Of a stretch of DNA of 64,000 bases, positions 36,335 to 46,698 are shown piece by piece. The notes below the pieces were generated by a model. It saw nothing but the letters and a program-made list of their open reading frames with translations. It made no database searches and was not told the origin of the DNA. Position 1 is the stretch's first letter. Every line of letters begins with the position of its first letter. The stretch is taken from positions 1,426,001 to 1,490,000 of the forward strand of contig NZ_CP145732.1 in NCBI RefSeq assembly GCF_036884845.1, in the 5' to 3' direction. Position numbers and translations under genes: made by a program. Source of the DNA: Pseudomonas sp. MAG733B. Its GTDB lineage: Bacteria > Pseudomonadota > Gammaproteobacteria > Pseudomonadales > Pseudomonadaceae.

Positions 36335-39300
36335 ATGGAGCGTCTGACACGCATTTTGGCCGCACTGACCCGTTGGGGTCTGGGCCTGTGCGCGTTGGTT
36401 TTGGTGTTGATGGCGTTGTACGTCAGTCTCGGTCGGGAACTGGCGCCGCTGGTGGCCGAATACCGCGTCGAAATCGAAACCCGGGCCACTGAAGCCTTGG
36501 GCATGCCACTGCAAATCGGCGAGCTCAAAGGCAGCTGGAGCGGCTTCGCGCCTATTTTATCGGCTCACGATGTGACAGTTGGCGAGGGTGCCAACGCCCT
36601 GCATCTGGAACAGGTGCGCGCGGTGCCGGACCTGTGGGCCAGCCTGTTGGCGCGTGAGGTGCGAATCGCCCATTTGGCGCTCAATGGCCTGAAGATCAGT
36701 CTCAAGCAAGGCGATGATGGCCAGTGGGCGCTCGAAGGCTTGCCGGTCAAGGACGATCAGCCCCTTGATCCGGAACAACTGCTCAATCGCCTGCAGATGA
36801 TCCAGCAGTTGTCGGTGCTCGACAGCCAGGTCACGTTACAGCCGTGGGGCGAATCGCCGCTGACCCTGACTTACGTTGGGATGAACCTGAAAGTCGGTTC
36901 CGCTCGCCAGCGACTCGATGCCCGTCTGACCCTGCCCGACGGCCAGCCGATGGCCTTGAGCCTGAAGACCCGTGTTCGCGCCAGCCAGTGGAAGGACGGT
37001 GAAGCTGAGATTTACCTGAGCCTGCCACAAAGTGACTGGTCGAAATGGCTGCCTGAAAACATCAGCCAACAGTGGAATTTCTCCGAGATCAAGGCCGGTG
37101 GCGAGCTATGGGCGACGTGGGGCGAAGGCACCCTGCAAAGCGCAGCGGTGCGTTTGAACGCGCCGCAACTCAAAGGCGCCTACGCCGACCGCAAGCCGGT
37201 CAAGATCGACAACCTGGCGCTCAACGGCTACTTCCAGCGCAGCGCCGAAGGCAGTCTGGTGACGCTGGATTCCCTGGCCATGAGCCTCGGCGAGACACGC
37301 TGGGAAACCCATCTGCAACTCAAGCAAACCGCAGCTTCCGACAAATCGGAAGAGCTCTGGCATCTGCAAGCCGACCGCCTCGACCTCACTCCGCTCACGC
37401 CGTTGCTCAATGCCCTGGCACCCTTGCCGGAAGGCTTTGCCACGGTGGTCGAGCGACTGAAAGTCACGGGTGTGCTGCGCAATGTGCTGCTCGACGTGAA
37501 ACCCAATGCCACCGACGACAGCAAGTTCAGCTTCGCGGCCAACCTCGAACAGGTCGGCTTCGATGCGTATCACGGCGCTCCGGCGGCGCGAAATGTCACG
37601 GGCAGCATCAGCGGTGACATGGGGCACGGCGAACTGCGCATGGACAGCAAGGATTTCATGCTGCACCTGGACCCGATTTTCGCCAAGCCATGGCAGTACA
37701 TTCAGGCCAACGCGCGCCTGACCTGGAAACTCGACAAAGAAGGTTTCACCCTGATCGCGCCGTACCTGAAAGTGCTGGGCGAAGAGGGCAAGATTGCCGG
37801 CGACTTCCTGATCCGCCTGTACTTCGAAGAAAACCGGGAAGACTACATGGACTTGCGGGTCGGCCTGGTGGACGGCGATGGTCGCTATACCGCCAAGTAC
37901 CTGCCGACCGTCCTCAGCCCGGCGCTGGACGAATGGCTGCGCTCGGCGATTCTCAAAGGGGCGGTGGATCAGGGCTTCTTCCAGTATCAGGGCTCGCTCA
38001 ACCACGGCGCTGCGGATACCGACCGCAGCATCAGCCTGTTCTTCAAGGTCCACGATGCCGAACTGGCGTTCCAGCCGGGCTGGCCGCATGTCAGCAAGGT
38101 CACCGGTGACGTGTTCGTCGAAGACAGCGGCGTGCGGATTCTGGCCAGCAAGGGGCAACTGCTCGATACCCAGGTCAGCGATATCTACGTCAATATTCCC
38201 CATGTGCCGCAGGGCCAGAACAGTCATCTGTTTCTCGACGGTGCATTTGCCGGCGGGTTGGGCGATGGCCTGAAAATCCTCAAGGAAGCACCGATCGGCA
38301 CCGCCGAGACCTTTGCCGGTTGGGAAGGCGAGGGCGAGCTGCAAGGCAAGCTGAAGCTGGATATTCCGCTGGCCAAAGGCGAGGAGCCGAAAATCCTCGT
38401 CGATTTCAAGACCGCCAAGTCTCGTCTGAAACTGCCCGAGCCACCCCTGGAACTGACTCAACTCAAGGGCGATTTCCGCTTCGACAGCACCAAGGGCCTG
38501 AGCGGGCAGAACATCACCGCCCGCGCGTTCGACAAACCGGTGACTGCGCAGATTTTTGCCGATGGTCGTGCGGGCAAGCTCAATACGCGGGTCACGGCGT
38601 CGGGGCAGGTCGAAGTCAAGAAACTCACCGAGTGGTTGAGCGTGACCCAGCCGTTGCCGGTGAGCGGTGTGATCCCCTATCAACTGCAATTGACCCTGGA
38701 TGGCGCCGACAGCCAGTTGATGGTCAATTCCAGTCTCAAGGGTGTAACCGTTGATTTGCCCGCACCCTTCGGCATGACGGCGGATGCGGGGCGGGATACG
38801 ACGTTCCGCATGACCCTGCAAGGTGCGGAGCGCCGCTACTGGGTGAACTACGGTGAACTGGCCAATTTCACTTTTGCCGCGCCGACCGGCAATTTTGCCG
38901 ACGGTCGTGGTGAGTTGTTCCTGGGTAACGGCGATGCCGTGTTGCCGGGCGCCAAAGGGCTGCGGATTCGCGGGGTACTGTCGGAACTGGACGTCGGCCC
39001 ATGGCAGGACCTGGTGAGCAAATATGCCGGGCAAGACCCCGGCGGTAGCGCCAAACAGTTGCTCAGCAGTGCGGATTTCAAGGTCGGCAAGCTCAGCGCC
39101 CTCGGCACCACACTGGATCAGGCCTCGGTGCAGTTGACGCGCAAACCAAGCGCCTGGGCCTTGCAGCTCGACAGTCAGCAGGCCAAGGGCAGCGCCAGCA
39201 TTCCCGATGCGAAAGCCGCGCCGATGGTGATCAACCTGCAATACGTGCGGTTGCCGGCACCTGACCCACAGGTCCTGGCCGACGAGAACTCACCGGATCC

Positions 39301-40138
39301 ACTGGCCTCGGTAGATCCGACGAAGATTCCGGCGCTGGATATCACCATCAACCAGTTGTTCCAGGGTAACGACCTGGTCGGCGGCTGGTCATTGAAAATT
39401 CGTCCGACGGCCAAAGGCATTGCCTTCAATTCGCTGGACATGGGACTGAAGGGCATTCTGTTGCAGGGCAGCAGTGGCTGGGAAGGCGTACCGGGTGCCA
39501 GCACCAGCTTTTTCAAGGGTCGGGCCAGCGGCAAGAACCTCGCGGATGTGCTCAAGGGCTGGGGCTTTGCGCCGAGCGTTACCAGCCAGGAGTTCCACAT
39601 GGATGTCGACGGCCGCTGGCCCGGTTCACCGGCGTGGCTGGCAACAAAACGCTTCTCTGGCACCCTTGATGCGTCGCTCAACGAAGGCCAGTTTGTCGAG
39701 GTCGAAGGCAGTGCCCAGGCGTTGCGGGTATTCGGCCTGCTCAACTTCAACTCCATCGGCCGGCGTTTGCGCCTGGACTTCTCCGACCTGTTCGGCAAGG
39801 GCCTGAGTTATGACCGGGTCAAAGGCCTGCTGGTGGCGACCAATGGCGTGTACGTCACCAAGGAGCCGATCCGCCTGACCGGCCCGTCGAGCACCATTGA
39901 ACTGGACGGTACCCTGAACATGGTGGCTGATCAGATCGATGCGAAACTGCTGGTGACCTTGCCCGTGACCAACAATCTGCCGATTGCTGCACTGATCGTC
40001 GGCGCACCGGCCATCGGTGGTGCGCTGTTCCTGATCGACAAGTTGATTGGTGACCGCGTGTCCCGCTTTGCCAGCGTGAAGTACACCGTCAAGGGACCGT
40101 GGAAAGAACCGAAAATCACCTTCGACAAACCTTTTTGA
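36335..40138 (+). CDS. yhdP: YhdP family AsmA-like envelope protein
   Basis: 1267 residues. It has one N-terminal membrane helix (about 10-32), a very long beta-rich DUF3971/YhdP central region, and an AsmA-like C-terminal part (ATNGVYVTKEPIRLTGPSS). YhdP belongs with TamB and YdbH among proteins thought to carry phospholipid from inner to outer membrane through a hydrophobic groove. GGGAG lies about ten bases before the ATG. It follows rng by 75 bases. A long open frame on the opposite strand inside it is a coding shadow. Confidence 0.92.
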   Translation: MERLTRILAALTRWGLGLCALVLVLMALYVSLGRELAPLVAEYRVEIETRATEALGMPLQIGELKGSWSGFAPILSAHDVTVGEGANALHLEQVRAVPDLWASLLAREVRIAHLALNGLKISLKQGDDGQWALEGLPVKDDQPLDPEQLLNRLQMIQQLSVLDSQVTLQPWGESPLTLTYVGMNLKVGSARQRLDARLTLPDGQPMALSLKTRVRASQWKDGEAEIYLSLPQSDWSKWLPENISQQWNFSEIKAGGELWATWGEGTLQSAAVRLNAPQLKGAYADRKPVKIDNLALNGYFQRSAEGSLVTLDSLAMSLGETRWETHLQLKQTAASDKSEELWHLQADRLDLTPLTPLLNALAPLPEGFATVVERLKVTGVLRNVLLDVKPNATDDSKFSFAANLEQVGFDAYHGAPAARNVTGSISGDMGHGELRMDSKDFMLHLDPIFAKPWQYIQANARLTWKLDKEGFTLIAPYLKVLGEEGKIAGDFLIRLYFEENREDYMDLRVGLVDGDGRYTAKYLPTVLSPALDEWLRSAILKGAVDQGFFQYQGSLNHGAADTDRSISLFFKVHDAELAFQPGWPHVSKVTGDVFVEDSGVRILASKGQLLDTQVSDIYVNIPHVPQGQNSHLFLDGAFAGGLGDGLKILKEAPIGTAETFAGWEGEGELQGKLKLDIPLAKGEEPKILVDFKTAKSRLKLPEPPLELTQLKGDFRFDSTKGLSGQNITARAFDKPVTAQIFADGRAGKLNTRVTASGQVEVKKLTEWLSVTQPLPVSGVIPYQLQLTLDGADSQLMVNSSLKGVTVDLPAPFGMTADAGRDTTFRMTLQGAERRYWVNYGELANFTFAAPTGNFADGRGELFLGNGDAVLPGAKGLRIRGVLSELDVGPWQDLVSKYAGQDPGGSAKQLLSSADFKVGKLSALGTTLDQASVQLTRKPSAWALQLDSQQAKGSASIPDAKAAPMVINLQYVRLPAPDPQVLADENSPDPLASVDPTKIPALDITINQLFQGNDLVGGWSLKIRPTAKGIAFNSLDMGLKGILLQGSSGWEGVPGASTSFFKGRASGKNLADVLKGWGFAPSVTSQEFHMDVDGRWPGSPAWLATKRFSGTLDASLNEGQFVEVEGSAQALRVFGLLNFNSIGRRLRLDFSDLFGKGLSYDRVKGLLVATNGVYVTKEPIRLTGPSSTIELDGTLNMVADQIDAKLLVTLPVTNNLPIAALIVGAPAIGGALFLIDKLIGDRVSRFASVKYTVKGPWKEPKITFDKPF

Positions 40139-40179
40139 AAACCCATTCTCCAAACCTATGGAGTAGCATGGCCGTATGT

Positions 40180-40258
40180 GTAGGAGCTGCCGCAGGCTGC
40201 GATCTTTTGACGTTAAAGATCAAAAGATCGCAGCCTCGTTTCACTCGACAGCGCCTAC
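40180..40258. repeat. REP-like element, GTAGGAGCTGCCGCAGGCTGCGATC family
   Basis: A third repeat family. CTGCGATCTTTTGA and TCAAAAGATCGCAG form the main stem, and GTAGGAGCTG at the left only partly matches GCGCCTAC at the right, so the outer arm has decayed. It lies between yhdP and the nitrilase-family gene. Confidence 0.75.
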
Positions 40259-40290
40259 AGGTTTGCGTTGATTTCAGATAAGGATTGGCC

Positions 40291-41145
40291 ATGTCTTTTG
40301 CGGTGATTCAAATGATCAGCCAGAGCGATGTGCTGGCCAATCTGGCCCAGGCCCGGCGTTTGCTCGAACAGGCAGCGAGTGCCGGGGCGAAGCTTGCCGT
40401 ACTGCCGGAAAACTTCGCCGCCATGGGCCGTCGCGACGTCGCCGACATCGGGCGCGCCGAAGCCTTGGGCGAAGGCCCGATCCTGCCGTGGTTGAAACAG
40501 ACTGCACGCGACCTCAAGTTATGGATTGTGGCCGGCACGTTGCCGTTGCCGCCGGTGGACCAACCGACGGCCAAGTCGCATGCCTGCTCGCTGTTGATCA
40601 ATGATCAGGGCGAAACGGTGGCGCGCTACGACAAGTTGCATCTGTTCGATGTCGATGTCGCGGACAATCGCGGCCGTTATCGCGAATCCGATGACTATGC
40701 TTATGGCAGTGGAGTGGTAGTGGCTGATACGCCGGTGGGCCGGGTTGGCCTGACGGTCTGTTATGACCTGCGCTTCCCGGAGCTGTACAGCGAGCTGCGT
40801 GCGGCCGGTGCGGAACTGATTACCGCGCCGTCGGCCTTTACCGCCGTGACCGGCGCAGCGCACTGGGATGTGCTGATTCGCGCGCGGGCCATCGAGACGC
40901 AATGTTATGTGCTCGCGGCCGCCCAGGGCGGGACGCATCCGGGCCCTCGGGAAACCTGGGGGCATGCGGCAATCGTCGACCCGTGGGGGCGAGTGCTGGC
41001 GCAACAGGATCAAGGCGAGGCCGTGCTGCTGGCCGAACGCGATAGCAGCGAACAGGCGTCCATACGGGCGCGGATGCCGGTGTCCAGTCACCGGCGCTTT
41101 TTCTCGCAGGGCGCCCAGCGACCTGCATCAGAACGACGAATTTAA
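40291..41145 (+). CDS. Carbon-nitrogen hydrolase (nitrilase superfamily, Nit2/omega-amidase-like)
   Basis: 284 residues. The catalytic Glu-Lys-Cys triad is visible: Glu40 in VLPENFA, Lys115 in YDKLHLFD and Cys157 in VCYDLRFPELY. The GRYRESDDYAYG and late WGHAAIVDPWG segments place it near Nit1/Nit2 enzymes, which hydrolyse deaminated glutathione or 2-oxo-acid amides as metabolite repair. AAGGA lies before the ATG at 40291; the TTG at 40285 overlaps that site. It ends 12 bases before tldD. Confidence 0.9.
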   Translation: MSFAVIQMISQSDVLANLAQARRLLEQAASAGAKLAVLPENFAAMGRRDVADIGRAEALGEGPILPWLKQTARDLKLWIVAGTLPLPPVDQPTAKSHACSLLINDQGETVARYDKLHLFDVDVADNRGRYRESDDYAYGSGVVVADTPVGRVGLTVCYDLRFPELYSELRAAGAELITAPSAFTAVTGAAHWDVLIRARAIETQCYVLAAAQGGTHPGPRETWGHAAIVDPWGRVLAQQDQGEAVLLAERDSSEQASIRARMPVSSHRRFFSQGAQRPASERRI

Positions 41146-41157
41146 GGCGTAAAGCAT

Positions 41158-42600
41158 ATGAGCGAGTTGTTGTCCTCAGTCAGTGAACACCTCCTGGCGC
41201 CTGGCGGCGTAACGATCGAAAGCTTGCAAGGTGTGCTCGGCGACCTGGCCGGCCCGGGCATCGATGCCGCGGACCTGTATTTCCAGGGGCAGATTTCCGA
41301 GTCGTGGGCGCTGGAAGACGGCATCGTCAAGGAAGGCAGTTTCAACCTCGACCAAGGCGTCGGCGTGCGCGCTCAATCGGGTGAGAAAACCGGTTTTGCC
41401 TACAGCAATGCCATCACGTTGGAAGCGTTGGGCGCGGCGGCCCGTGCTGCCCGTTCGATTTCCCGCGCCGGCCAGAATGGCACCGTGCAGGCGTTCACCA
41501 CTCAGGATGTGGCGCAGCTGTACGCGCCGGACAATCCTCTGGAAGTGCTGACCCGTGCCGAAAAAGTCGATCTGCTCAAGCGCGTCGATGCCGCTACTCG
41601 CGCGCTTGACCCACGTATCCAGCAAGTCACCGTGAGCATGGCCGGTGTCTGGGAACGAATTCTGGTGGCGTCCACCGATGGTGGTCTGGCGGCGGATGTG
41701 CGGCCGCTGGTGCGCTTCAACGTCAGTGTGATCGTCGAGCAGAACGGTCGCCGTGAGCGTGGCGGCCATGGCGGTGGCGGGCGTACCGATTACCGTTATT
41801 TCCTCGCCGAAGACCGCGCCATGGGCTATGCCCGTGAAGCGCTGCGCCAGGCGCTGGTCAATCTCGAAGCGATCCCTGCGCCGGCAGGTACGTTGCCGGT
41901 AGTGCTGGGTTCCGGTTGGTCCGGCGTGCTGCTGCACGAAGCGGTCGGCCACGGTCTGGAAGGCGACTTCAACCGCAAGGGCAGTTCGGCCTACAGCGGG
42001 CGCATGGGCGAGATGGTGGCCTCCAAGCTGTGCACCATCGTCGATGACGGCACGCTGTCGGGCCGTCGCGGCTCGTTGAGCGTCGACGACGAAGGTACAC
42101 CGACCGAGTGCACAACGCTGATCGAGAACGGCGTACTCAAGGGCTACATGCAGGACAAGCTCAATGCCCGACTGATGGGCGTGGCCCGCACCGGTAACGG
42201 CCGTCGCGAATCGTACGCGCACCTGCCGATGCCGCGCATGACCAACACCTACATGCTCGCCGGCGAAAGCGATCCGGAAGAAATCATCGCCTCGGTGAAG
42301 CGCGGCATCTACTGCGCCAACCTCGGCGGTGGTCAGGTGGATATCACCAGTGGCAAGTTCGTGTTCTCCACCAGTGAGGCGTACCTGATCGAGGACGGCA
42401 AGATTACCGCGCCGGTCAAAGGTGCAACGTTGATCGGCAACGGCCCGGAAGCCATGAGCAAAGTGTCGATGGTCGGCAACGATCTGGCGCTGGACAGTGG
42501 TGTGGGGACGTGTGGCAAGGATGGGCAGTCGGTGCCGGTGGGTGTCGGCCAGCCAACGCTGAAGATTGATGCGATCACCGTGGGTGGCACGGGTTCGTAA
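41158..42600 (+). CDS. tldD: Metalloprotease TldD
   Basis: 480 residues. TldD holds the active site of the TldD/TldE (PmbA) protease, which cuts unfolded peptides and matures or degrades small peptides such as microcin B17 precursors and CcdA. The zinc motif HEAVGH is at 260-265. The TldE partner is encoded 730 bases downstream, with darP on the other strand between them. It is probably co-transcribed with the nitrilase-family gene. Confidence 0.95.
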   Translation: MSELLSSVSEHLLAPGGVTIESLQGVLGDLAGPGIDAADLYFQGQISESWALEDGIVKEGSFNLDQGVGVRAQSGEKTGFAYSNAITLEALGAAARAARSISRAGQNGTVQAFTTQDVAQLYAPDNPLEVLTRAEKVDLLKRVDAATRALDPRIQQVTVSMAGVWERILVASTDGGLAADVRPLVRFNVSVIVEQNGRRERGGHGGGGRTDYRYFLAEDRAMGYAREALRQALVNLEAIPAPAGTLPVVLGSGWSGVLLHEAVGHGLEGDFNRKGSSAYSGRMGEMVASKLCTIVDDGTLSGRRGSLSVDDEGTPTECTTLIENGVLKGYMQDKLNARLMGVARTGNGRRESYAHLPMPRMTNTYMLAGESDPEEIIASVKRGIYCANLGGGQVDITSGKFVFSTSEAYLIEDGKITAPVKGATLIGNGPEAMSKVSMVGNDLALDSGVGTCGKDGQSVPVGVGQPTLKIDAITVGGTGS

Positions 42601-42615
42601 GAATGTACAACTCCT

Positions 42616-42688
42616 GTAGGAGCTGCCGCAGGCTGCGATCTTTGCTTCTTAAAAGATCAAAAGATCGCAGCCTTCGGCAGCTCCTGCA
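42616..42688. repeat. REP-like element, GTAGGAGCTGCCGCAGGCTGCGATC family
   Basis: A more intact member of the family at 40180: GTAGGAGCTGCCGCAGGCTGCGATCTT in outline, with its complement ending GGCAGCTCCTGC. It lies between the convergent ends of tldD and darP. Confidence 0.8.
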
Positions 42689-42699
42689 GGGGGCGAGAT

Positions 42700-43224
42700 T
42701 TAACGCAGACCGCGTTGAGTCTCGTCCAGCTCACGGATGTACTTGAAGATTTTACGGCTGGAAGCAGGAGGCTTGTTTTGCGCAACCTCGTGCTGGGCCT
42801 GACGGATCAGGGAGCGCAATTGCTGACGATCGGCCTCCGGGTAGTCGACAACGAACTTCTCCAGGACGCCGTCGTCGCCTGCGATCAAGCGATCGCGCCA
42901 GCGTTCCAGGCCATGGAAGCGTTCGTTGTACTGGCGAGTGGAGGCATCGAGTTGATCGAGCAGAACCAGAATCGCGTCAGTGTCCTGATCGCGCATCAGT
43001 TTGCCGATGAACTGGAGATGCCGTTTACGCGCGATGTTCGCGGTGTGCTTGGGCGCATCGGCCAGGGCCCGGCGCAAAGCGTCGGTCAACGGCAGTTTGC
43101 CAAGCAAGTCAGGCTTGAGCGTTGTAAGGCGCTCGCCGAGGTCAACCAGAGCATGCAGCTCGCGTTTGACCTGGGATTTGCTTTTTTCTCCCGTATCGAG
43201 GGAGTCGTCGTAAGAATCAACCAT
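42700..43224 (-). CDS. darP: Dual-action ribosomal maturation protein DarP (YjgA, DUF615)
   Basis: 174 residues. DarP helps late maturation of the large ribosomal subunit. The pattern [19 protein letters not shown] near the start and [20 protein letters not shown] near the end is diagnostic. I start it at the ATG at 43224; the same frame stays open far upstream across the opposite strand of pmbA, but that extension is a shadow. It is divergent from pmbA over 108 bases and convergent with tldD. Confidence 0.94.
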   Translation of the reverse strand: MVDSYDDSLDTGEKSKSQVKRELHALVDLGERLTTLKPDLLGKLPLTDALRRALADAPKHTANIARKRHLQFIGKLMRDQDTDAILVLLDQLDASTRQYNERFHGLERWRDRLIAGDDGVLEKFVVDYPEADRQQLRSLIRQAQHEVAQNKPPASSRKIFKYIRELDETQRGLR

Positions 43225-43332
43225 GGTGGCAGTCCGCAAAGAAACGCCGCCATGATAACCAGTCGGGGGCCGCTTGTCCGGCCCGGTCGCTCGATGACCG
43301 TTACCGAAAGCAGAATTTGAGTGGAGAACAGC

Positions 43333-44679
43333 ATGAGTGCAGTTGAAAGCGTCGGCCCACAAGCATTGCCGGCACTGCAGGAGCAAGTCGAGCAGATCAT
43401 CGCTGAAGCCAAGCGTCAGGGCGCCAGTGCCTGTGAAGTGGCGGTGTCCCTGGAGCAGGGCCTGTCGACTTCGGTGCGCCAGCGTGAAGTCGAAACCGTC
43501 GAATTCAATCGTGATCAGGGTTTCGGCATCACCTTGTATGTCGGCCAGCGCAAAGGCTCGGCCAGCACGTCGGCCAGTGGTCCGGACGCCATTCGTGAAA
43601 CGGTTGCTGCTGCATTGGCAATCGCCAAGCACACCTCGGAAGACGAGGCCTCGGGCCTGGCGGACGCGGCGCTGATGGCGCGTGACGTGCAGGACTACGA
43701 CCTGTTCCACCAATGGGATATCACCCCGGAGCAAGCCATCGAACAGGCACTGGCTTGCGAAGCGGCGGCGTTTGCCGCCGACAGCCGGATCAAGAACGCC
43801 GACGGCACCACCCTCAGCACCCACCAGGGCTGCCGTGTCTACGGCAACAGCCACGGTTTTATCGGCGGCTATGCATCGACCCGACACAGCCTGAGTTGCG
43901 TGATGATCGCCGAGGCCGACGGCCAGATGCAGCGCGATTACTGGTACGACGTGAACCGTCAGGGCAATTTGCTGGCGGATCCGGTGAGCATCGGCCAAAA
44001 AGCCGCGCAACGGGCGGCCAGCCGTCTTGGTGCGCGTCCTGTACCGACCTGCGAAGTGCCGGTGTTGTTTTCCGCGGAGTTGGCCGGTGGCTTGTTCGGC
44101 AGTTTCCTCTCGGCGATTTCCGGTGGCAGCCTGTATCGCAAGTCGTCGTTCCTCGAAGGCACGCTGGGCCAGAAGCTGTTCCCTGAGTGGCTGACCATCG
44201 ACGAGCGTCCGCACCTGATGCGTGCCATGGGCAGTGCGGGGTTCGATGGCGATGGTCTGGCGACCTATGCCAAACCGTTCGTCGAAAAAGGCGAGCTGGT
44301 GTCGTACATCCTCGGCACCTATTCCGGGCGCAAACTCGGCATGCCGAGCACCGCCAATGCCGGCGGCGTGCACAACCTGTTCGTCACCCATGGCGATGAA
44401 GACCAGGCAGCTTTGTTGCGTCGCATGGGCCGTGGTTTGCTGGTGACCGAACTGATGGGCCAGGGCCTGAACATGGTGACCGGCGATTACTCCCGCGGCG
44501 CGGCGGGCTACTGGGTCGAGAACGGTGAAATCCAGTTCGCGGTCCAGGAAGTGACCATCGCCGGCAACATGCGCGACATGTTCAAGCAGATCGTTGCGGT
44601 GGGTAATGACCTGGAGTTGCGCAGCAACATTCGCACAGGTTCCGTGTTGATCGAGCGGATGACGGTGGCGGGTAGCTAA
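43333..44679 (+). CDS. pmbA: TldE/PmbA, partner subunit of TldD protease
   Basis: 448 residues. PmbA pairs with TldD but lacks the HExxxH zinc motif, as expected. The start at 43333 follows GGAGA by six bases; GTG at 43321 would overlap that site. Late segments [20 protein letters not shown] and [18 protein letters not shown] are characteristic. It ends at a strong terminator. Confidence 0.94.
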   Translation: MSAVESVGPQALPALQEQVEQIIAEAKRQGASACEVAVSLEQGLSTSVRQREVETVEFNRDQGFGITLYVGQRKGSASTSASGPDAIRETVAAALAIAKHTSEDEASGLADAALMARDVQDYDLFHQWDITPEQAIEQALACEAAAFAADSRIKNADGTTLSTHQGCRVYGNSHGFIGGYASTRHSLSCVMIAEADGQMQRDYWYDVNRQGNLLADPVSIGQKAAQRAASRLGARPVPTCEVPVLFSAELAGGLFGSFLSAISGGSLYRKSSFLEGTLGQKLFPEWLTIDERPHLMRAMGSAGFDGDGLATYAKPFVEKGELVSYILGTYSGRKLGMPSTANAGGVHNLFVTHGDEDQAALLRRMGRGLLVTELMGQGLNMVTGDYSRGAAGYWVENGEIQFAVQEVTIAGNMRDMFKQIVAVGNDLELRSNIRTGSVLIERMTVAGS

Positions 44680-44700
44680 GTCCAGACCGCTGTAAAAAAA

Positions 44701-44733
44701 GGCGCGCCACCCATTGGGTGGCGCGCCTTTTTT
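44701..44733. terminator. Strong bidirectional terminator after pmbA
   Basis: A perfect 12-base stem, GGCGCGCCACCC with GGGTGGCGCGCC around three bases, is followed by TTTTTT and preceded by seven A residues. Confidence 0.92.
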
Positions 44734-44755
44734 ATTGGCCTTGCCCCAATCCCCT

Positions 44756-44845
44756 GTAGGAGCACGGCTTGCCGGCGATGGCGGCGCATCAGGCGGCATC
44801 AATGTTGAATGTCAGTCCGCAATCGCGAGCAAGCTTTGCTCCTAC
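44756..44845. repeat. REP pair upstream of fagA
   Basis: GTAGGAGCACGGCTTGCCGGCG (left) and CGCGAGCAAGCTTTGCTCCTAC (right) are diverged inverted copies. The right copy ends about 15 bases before the Fur-like site. Confidence 0.75.
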
Positions 44846-44858
44846 AGCTTGTTTTGCT

Positions 44859-44889
44859 TCTCATTATCATCTAATAATAAATCTCATTA
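44859..44889 (+). promoter_or_regulatory. Fur-like iron box before fagA
   Basis: The stretch TCTCATTATCATCTAATAAT and the next ATCTCATTAC hold several overlapping ATTAT/CATTA hexamers of the Fur consensus (GATAATGATAATCATTATC); the CATTATC half is exact. It lies about 20-50 bases before the fagA start. The homologous P. aeruginosa operon is a known Fur target, which agrees. Confidence 0.6.
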
Positions 44890-44907
44890 CCGAATGAGCC
44901 CCGGATC

Positions 44908-45315
44908 ATGAGTTCTGCCTTGCACGAGCAGCCGTACCTCGAAAGCTGGCGCTGGATGAGTCGCCAGATCCGTTGCGCGATGAACCCCGACGAACCTCGC
45001 CTGATCGACCACTACCTGGCCGAAGGCCGGTATCTGGCTTGTTGCACGGCAACCTCATCCTGGACCATCGCCGAAACTTCCTTCCGCTTGTTGCTCGACA
45101 CCGCCGCCGATGTCGCGCTGCCCTGGCACTGGCGCACTTACTGCCTGGACCAGGCGTGGCGTCCGCTGCGCGAACTCGAACGCCTCTCTTTGTGCAAGTG
45201 CCGCCTCAAGCGCTGGCAGAGCTACACCTGGCAACTGGCGACCTGCGAGTTACAGCCCTCGATTCCCCTAACTGAACTGGTGCAAGGATTTACAGATGAC
45301 CAAGACACGTATTGA
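44908..45315 (+). CDS. fagA: FagA, Fur-associated gene product of unknown function
   Basis: 135 residues, no signal peptide, rich in Trp and Leu, with cysteines in a CCTATSSW and a SLCKCRLKRW segment. It matches the first gene of the fagA-fumC-orfX-sodA operon of P. aeruginosa by position and general character; its biochemical role is not known. The end overlaps fumC by 20 bases, so the two are translationally coupled. The ribosome site before the ATG is weak. It is expected to be expressed under iron limitation through the Fur-like site upstream. Confidence 0.85.
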   Translation: MSSALHEQPYLESWRWMSRQIRCAMNPDEPRLIDHYLAEGRYLACCTATSSWTIAETSFRLLLDTAADVALPWHWRTYCLDQAWRPLRELERLSLCKCRLKRWQSYTWQLATCELQPSIPLTELVQGFTDDQDTY

Positions 45316-46672
45316 GCGCGACAGCATGGGCGAACTTCAGGTCCCGGAAGACGCCCTTTACGGCGCACAAACCCAGCGTGCGGTGGATAACTTTCCCATC
45401 AGCGGCAAACCGATGCCCGTGCAGTTCATCCGCGCGTTGATCCTGGCCAAGGCCGCCGCCGCCCGCGCCAACATCGAACTCAAGCAGATCAGCGAAGCCC
45501 AGGGCAAAGCCATCGCTGATGCGGCTCAAGGTCTGCTCGAAGGCGATTTCATGCAGCACTTCCCGGTGGATATCTTCCAGACCGGTTCCGGCACCAGTTC
45601 CAACATGAACGCCAACGAAGTGATTGCCACCTTGGCCAGCCGTCTGCTCGGCGAACCGGTGAACCCGAACGATCACGTCAACTGCGGCCAAAGCAGCAAC
45701 GACATCATTCCGACCACCATCCACGTCAGCGCGGCGCTGGCATTGCACGAGCAGTTGCTGCCGGCCCTGACCGGTCTGGTGCAGGTGATCGAGCGCAAGG
45801 CTGAGGAAGTCCATCACCACGTCAAAACCGGCCGCACCCACTTGATGGACGCCATGCCGGTGCGCATGAGCCAGGTCCTCAATGGCTGGGCGCAACAGCT
45901 CAAGGCCAACATCGTCCTTTTGCAGGGCTTGCAGCCAAGCCTGCAATCGTTGGCCCAGGGCGGCACGGCAGTGGGTACCGGCGTCAATGCGCATCCCGAA
46001 TTCGCCGCGCGTTTCAGCCAGCAGCTGAGCAAGATGACCCAGGTTCAATTTACGCCGGGCGTGGATCTGTTTGCGCTGATCGGTTCCCAGGACACCGCCG
46101 TTGCCGTCTCCGGTCAGCTCAAGGCCACCGCCGTATCGCTGATGAAAATCGCCAACGACCTGCGCTGGATGAACTCCGGCCCATTGGCCGGCTTGGGCGA
46201 AATCGAGCTGGAAGCCTTGCAACCGGGTTCTTCGATCATGCCTGGCAAGGTCAACCCGGTGATCCCGGAAGCCACTGCCATGGTCGCTGCCCAAGTGATC
46301 GGCAACGACACGGTGATCACCATCGCCGGTCAGTCGGGCAACTTCGAACTGAACGTGATGCTGCCGATCATCGCCCAGAACCTGCTGAGCAGCATTGAGT
46401 TGTTGGCCAATTCCAGCCGTTTGTTGGGCGAAAAGGCCATCGCCAGCTTCAAGGTCAATGAAGACCGCATCAAGCAAGCGTTGTCTCGCAACCCGATTCT
46501 GGTGACCGCACTCAACCCGATCATTGGTTACCAGAAAGCCGCCGAAATCGCCAAGAAGGCCTATCAGCAAGGCCGCCCGGTGATCGACGTTGCGCTGGAA
46601 CACACCGACCTGTCGCGCAGCCAGCTGGAAGAGCTGCTCAACCCGGAAAAACTCACCGCAGGCGGCGTGTAA
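45296..46672 (+). CDS. fumC: Class II fumarate hydratase
   Basis: 458 residues. FumC interconverts fumarate and malate without an iron-sulfur cluster, so it replaces iron-dependent fumarase when iron is short. The signature GSSIMPGKVNP, the TGSGTSSNMNANEV segment and the HLMDAMP region are intact. Its place between fagA and sodA matches the iron-starvation response. The start overlaps the end of fagA. Confidence 0.96.
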   Translation: MTKTRIERDSMGELQVPEDALYGAQTQRAVDNFPISGKPMPVQFIRALILAKAAAARANIELKQISEAQGKAIADAAQGLLEGDFMQHFPVDIFQTGSGTSSNMNANEVIATLASRLLGEPVNPNDHVNCGQSSNDIIPTTIHVSAALALHEQLLPALTGLVQVIERKAEEVHHHVKTGRTHLMDAMPVRMSQVLNGWAQQLKANIVLLQGLQPSLQSLAQGGTAVGTGVNAHPEFAARFSQQLSKMTQVQFTPGVDLFALIGSQDTAVAVSGQLKATAVSLMKIANDLRWMNSGPLAGLGEIELEALQPGSSIMPGKVNPVIPEATAMVAAQVIGNDTVITIAGQSGNFELNVMLPIIAQNLLSSIELLANSSRLLGEKAIASFKVNEDRIKQALSRNPILVTALNPIIGYQKAAEIAKKAYQQGRPVIDVALEHTDLSRSQLEELLNPEKLTAGGV

Positions 46673-46698
46673 ATTCCCCACCGCTTTGGAGGCTCACC

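Noticed and set aside
37106..39241. 711-codon open frame on the minus strand
   Set aside because: It lies entirely within yhdP, has no family-like motifs and is a shadow caused by high-GC codon use.
43225..44802. Upstream extension of the darP frame to 700 codons
   Set aside because: Only the last 174 codons match DarP; the extension is antisense to pmbA and crosses a terminator.
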